Shown piece after piece: positions 43,781-44,179 of a stretch of DNA of 44,179 nucleotides. The stretch lies in the IMG/VR virus record IMGVR_UViG_3300031645_000921, positions 1 to 44,179 of that record; one strand, 5' to 3'. Under the pieces are notes generated by a model. It was not told the DNA's origin, searched no databases, and saw only the letters and a program-made list of their open reading frames with translations. The stretch is from a virus. The translations under genes were made by a program, and so were the position numbers. Each line of letters starts with the position of its first letter. The stretch's first letter is position 1.

Positions 43781-44179
43781 CTAAACTAACAATCTAAATA
43801 ATGGTATTAAGTAATTAATATAATTATAAACTATGTCAATATCATCCAAAAGATCATCTGGAAGGTCTTTTAATTTATAACCGTTAATACTAAATTCACC
43901 AGTATCTAGATTTCTATAAGTATTTTTGTCTAATTCCCTTGTAAGATATCTACTACGATATTTTTTTAAATATGCAAACATTTGGTCTGGCATAAGTTTT
44001 TCAGCCATTTTTAAAATGTTCTTTATATCTTTTAATAAGTAAGCATCTTGCAATTCTTGGTTCTCTTTACCAATTCCTTTTACTGTTAATTTTTCTGTAT
44101 AAGCTGAATAATAAAATTCTTTATTATTTAAATAACAATATGATGTATACTCGTCTTTAGCTCTGAATTCAAATATTTC
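43781..44179 (-). CDS. Hypothetical protein, 5' end beyond the window
   Basis: The frame is open from the window edge (EIFEFRAKDEYTSYCYLNNK) to TAG at 43781, 132 residues visible. It is helical and charged (KNILKMAEKLMPDQMFAYLKK) with a C-terminal DDLLDDIDIVYNYINYLIP helix. The true start is outside the window. Family unknown. Confidence 0.65.
   Translation of the reverse strand, partial: EIFEFRAKDEYTSYCYLNNKEFYYSAYTEKLTVKGIGKENQELQDAYLLKDIKNILKMAEKLMPDQMFAYLKKYRSRYLTRELDKNTYRNLDTGEFSINGYKLKDLPDDLLDDIDIVYNYINYLIPLFRLLV

Noticed and set aside
1-44179. CRISPR array, insertion sequence or integrase attachment site
   Set aside because: No spaced repeat series, transposase, integrase or terminal inverted repeats were seen; the only longer repeats are the shared 123-bp module and a 21-bp tandem copy.

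Overview
The window looks like part of a large double-stranded DNA bacteriophage genome. It is roughly 70% A+T by eye and densely packed, with no gene-free stretch over 300 bases and no tRNA or rRNA gene that I could recognise. It reads TGA as tryptophan. Every gene whose end I checked stops at TAA or TAG, and eight genes of the putative virion region, two free-standing homing endonucleases and one zinc-finger nuclease are only full length when in-frame TGA is decoded as Trp. Those TGAs sit at plausible Trp sites. Under the standard code these genes would appear as strings of broken ORFs; here they are merged. The likely host is a Gram-positive, low-GC (Bacillota or Mollicutes-like) bacterium: most genes have AGGAGG-type ribosome sites, and the hibernation factor and GAPDH are of bacterial type.

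Region 1 (1-19500) is the putative structural region, on both strands. It holds very long, low-complexity proteins of 734 (partial), 970, 717, 947, 507, 325 and 264 aa with tail-fibre-like W-I-D repeats. Two of them share a 41-codon block that is identical in protein and differs only at six silent sites. Embedded among these genes are a NADAR ADP-ribose/NAD family protein, a GIY-YIG homing endonuclease, a RusA-type Holliday-junction resolvase and an alpha/beta hydrolase. A candidate structured RNA (19374-19496) closes the rightward block.

Region 2 (19500-28100, minus strand) holds small hypothetical genes; a tightly coupled recJ / SAP-repeat / FEN-like nuclease operon; a complete glycolytic GAPDH; a long-form ribosome hibernation factor; and a CGPC thioredoxin-like protein.

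Region 3 (28100-32500) holds a class II ribonucleotide reductase gene. It is split by a group I intron exactly inside the codon of the catalytic cysteine (NP|C|GEI), and the intron carries a LAGLIDADG endonuclease ORF. A second, free-standing tandem-HNH endonuclease follows the gene; its ribosome site is locked in a 12-bp hairpin whose loop is a putative late promoter.

Region 4 (32800-41850) is a proteostasis-like block: ClpP, an SPFH (prohibitin/HflC-like) membrane protein, a double-AAA Clp ATPase, a VWA protein and a MoxR ATPase. Region 5 (41900-44179) has a zinc-finger/PD-(D/E)XK-like protein and two uncharacterised genes, the last cut by the window edge.

Regulation: at least 14 gene starts are preceded by AACA-N6-TA, which matches my recollection of the late promoter consensus AACA(N6)TW of the non-virion RNA polymerase of Bacillus jumbo phage AR9. 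A second motif, TATATTATAAATATG, lies before the hibernation factor and its downstream neighbour, and resembles the TATATTAC early element of phiKZ-type phages. Many genes also have their own hairpin terminator, so most transcription units are short.
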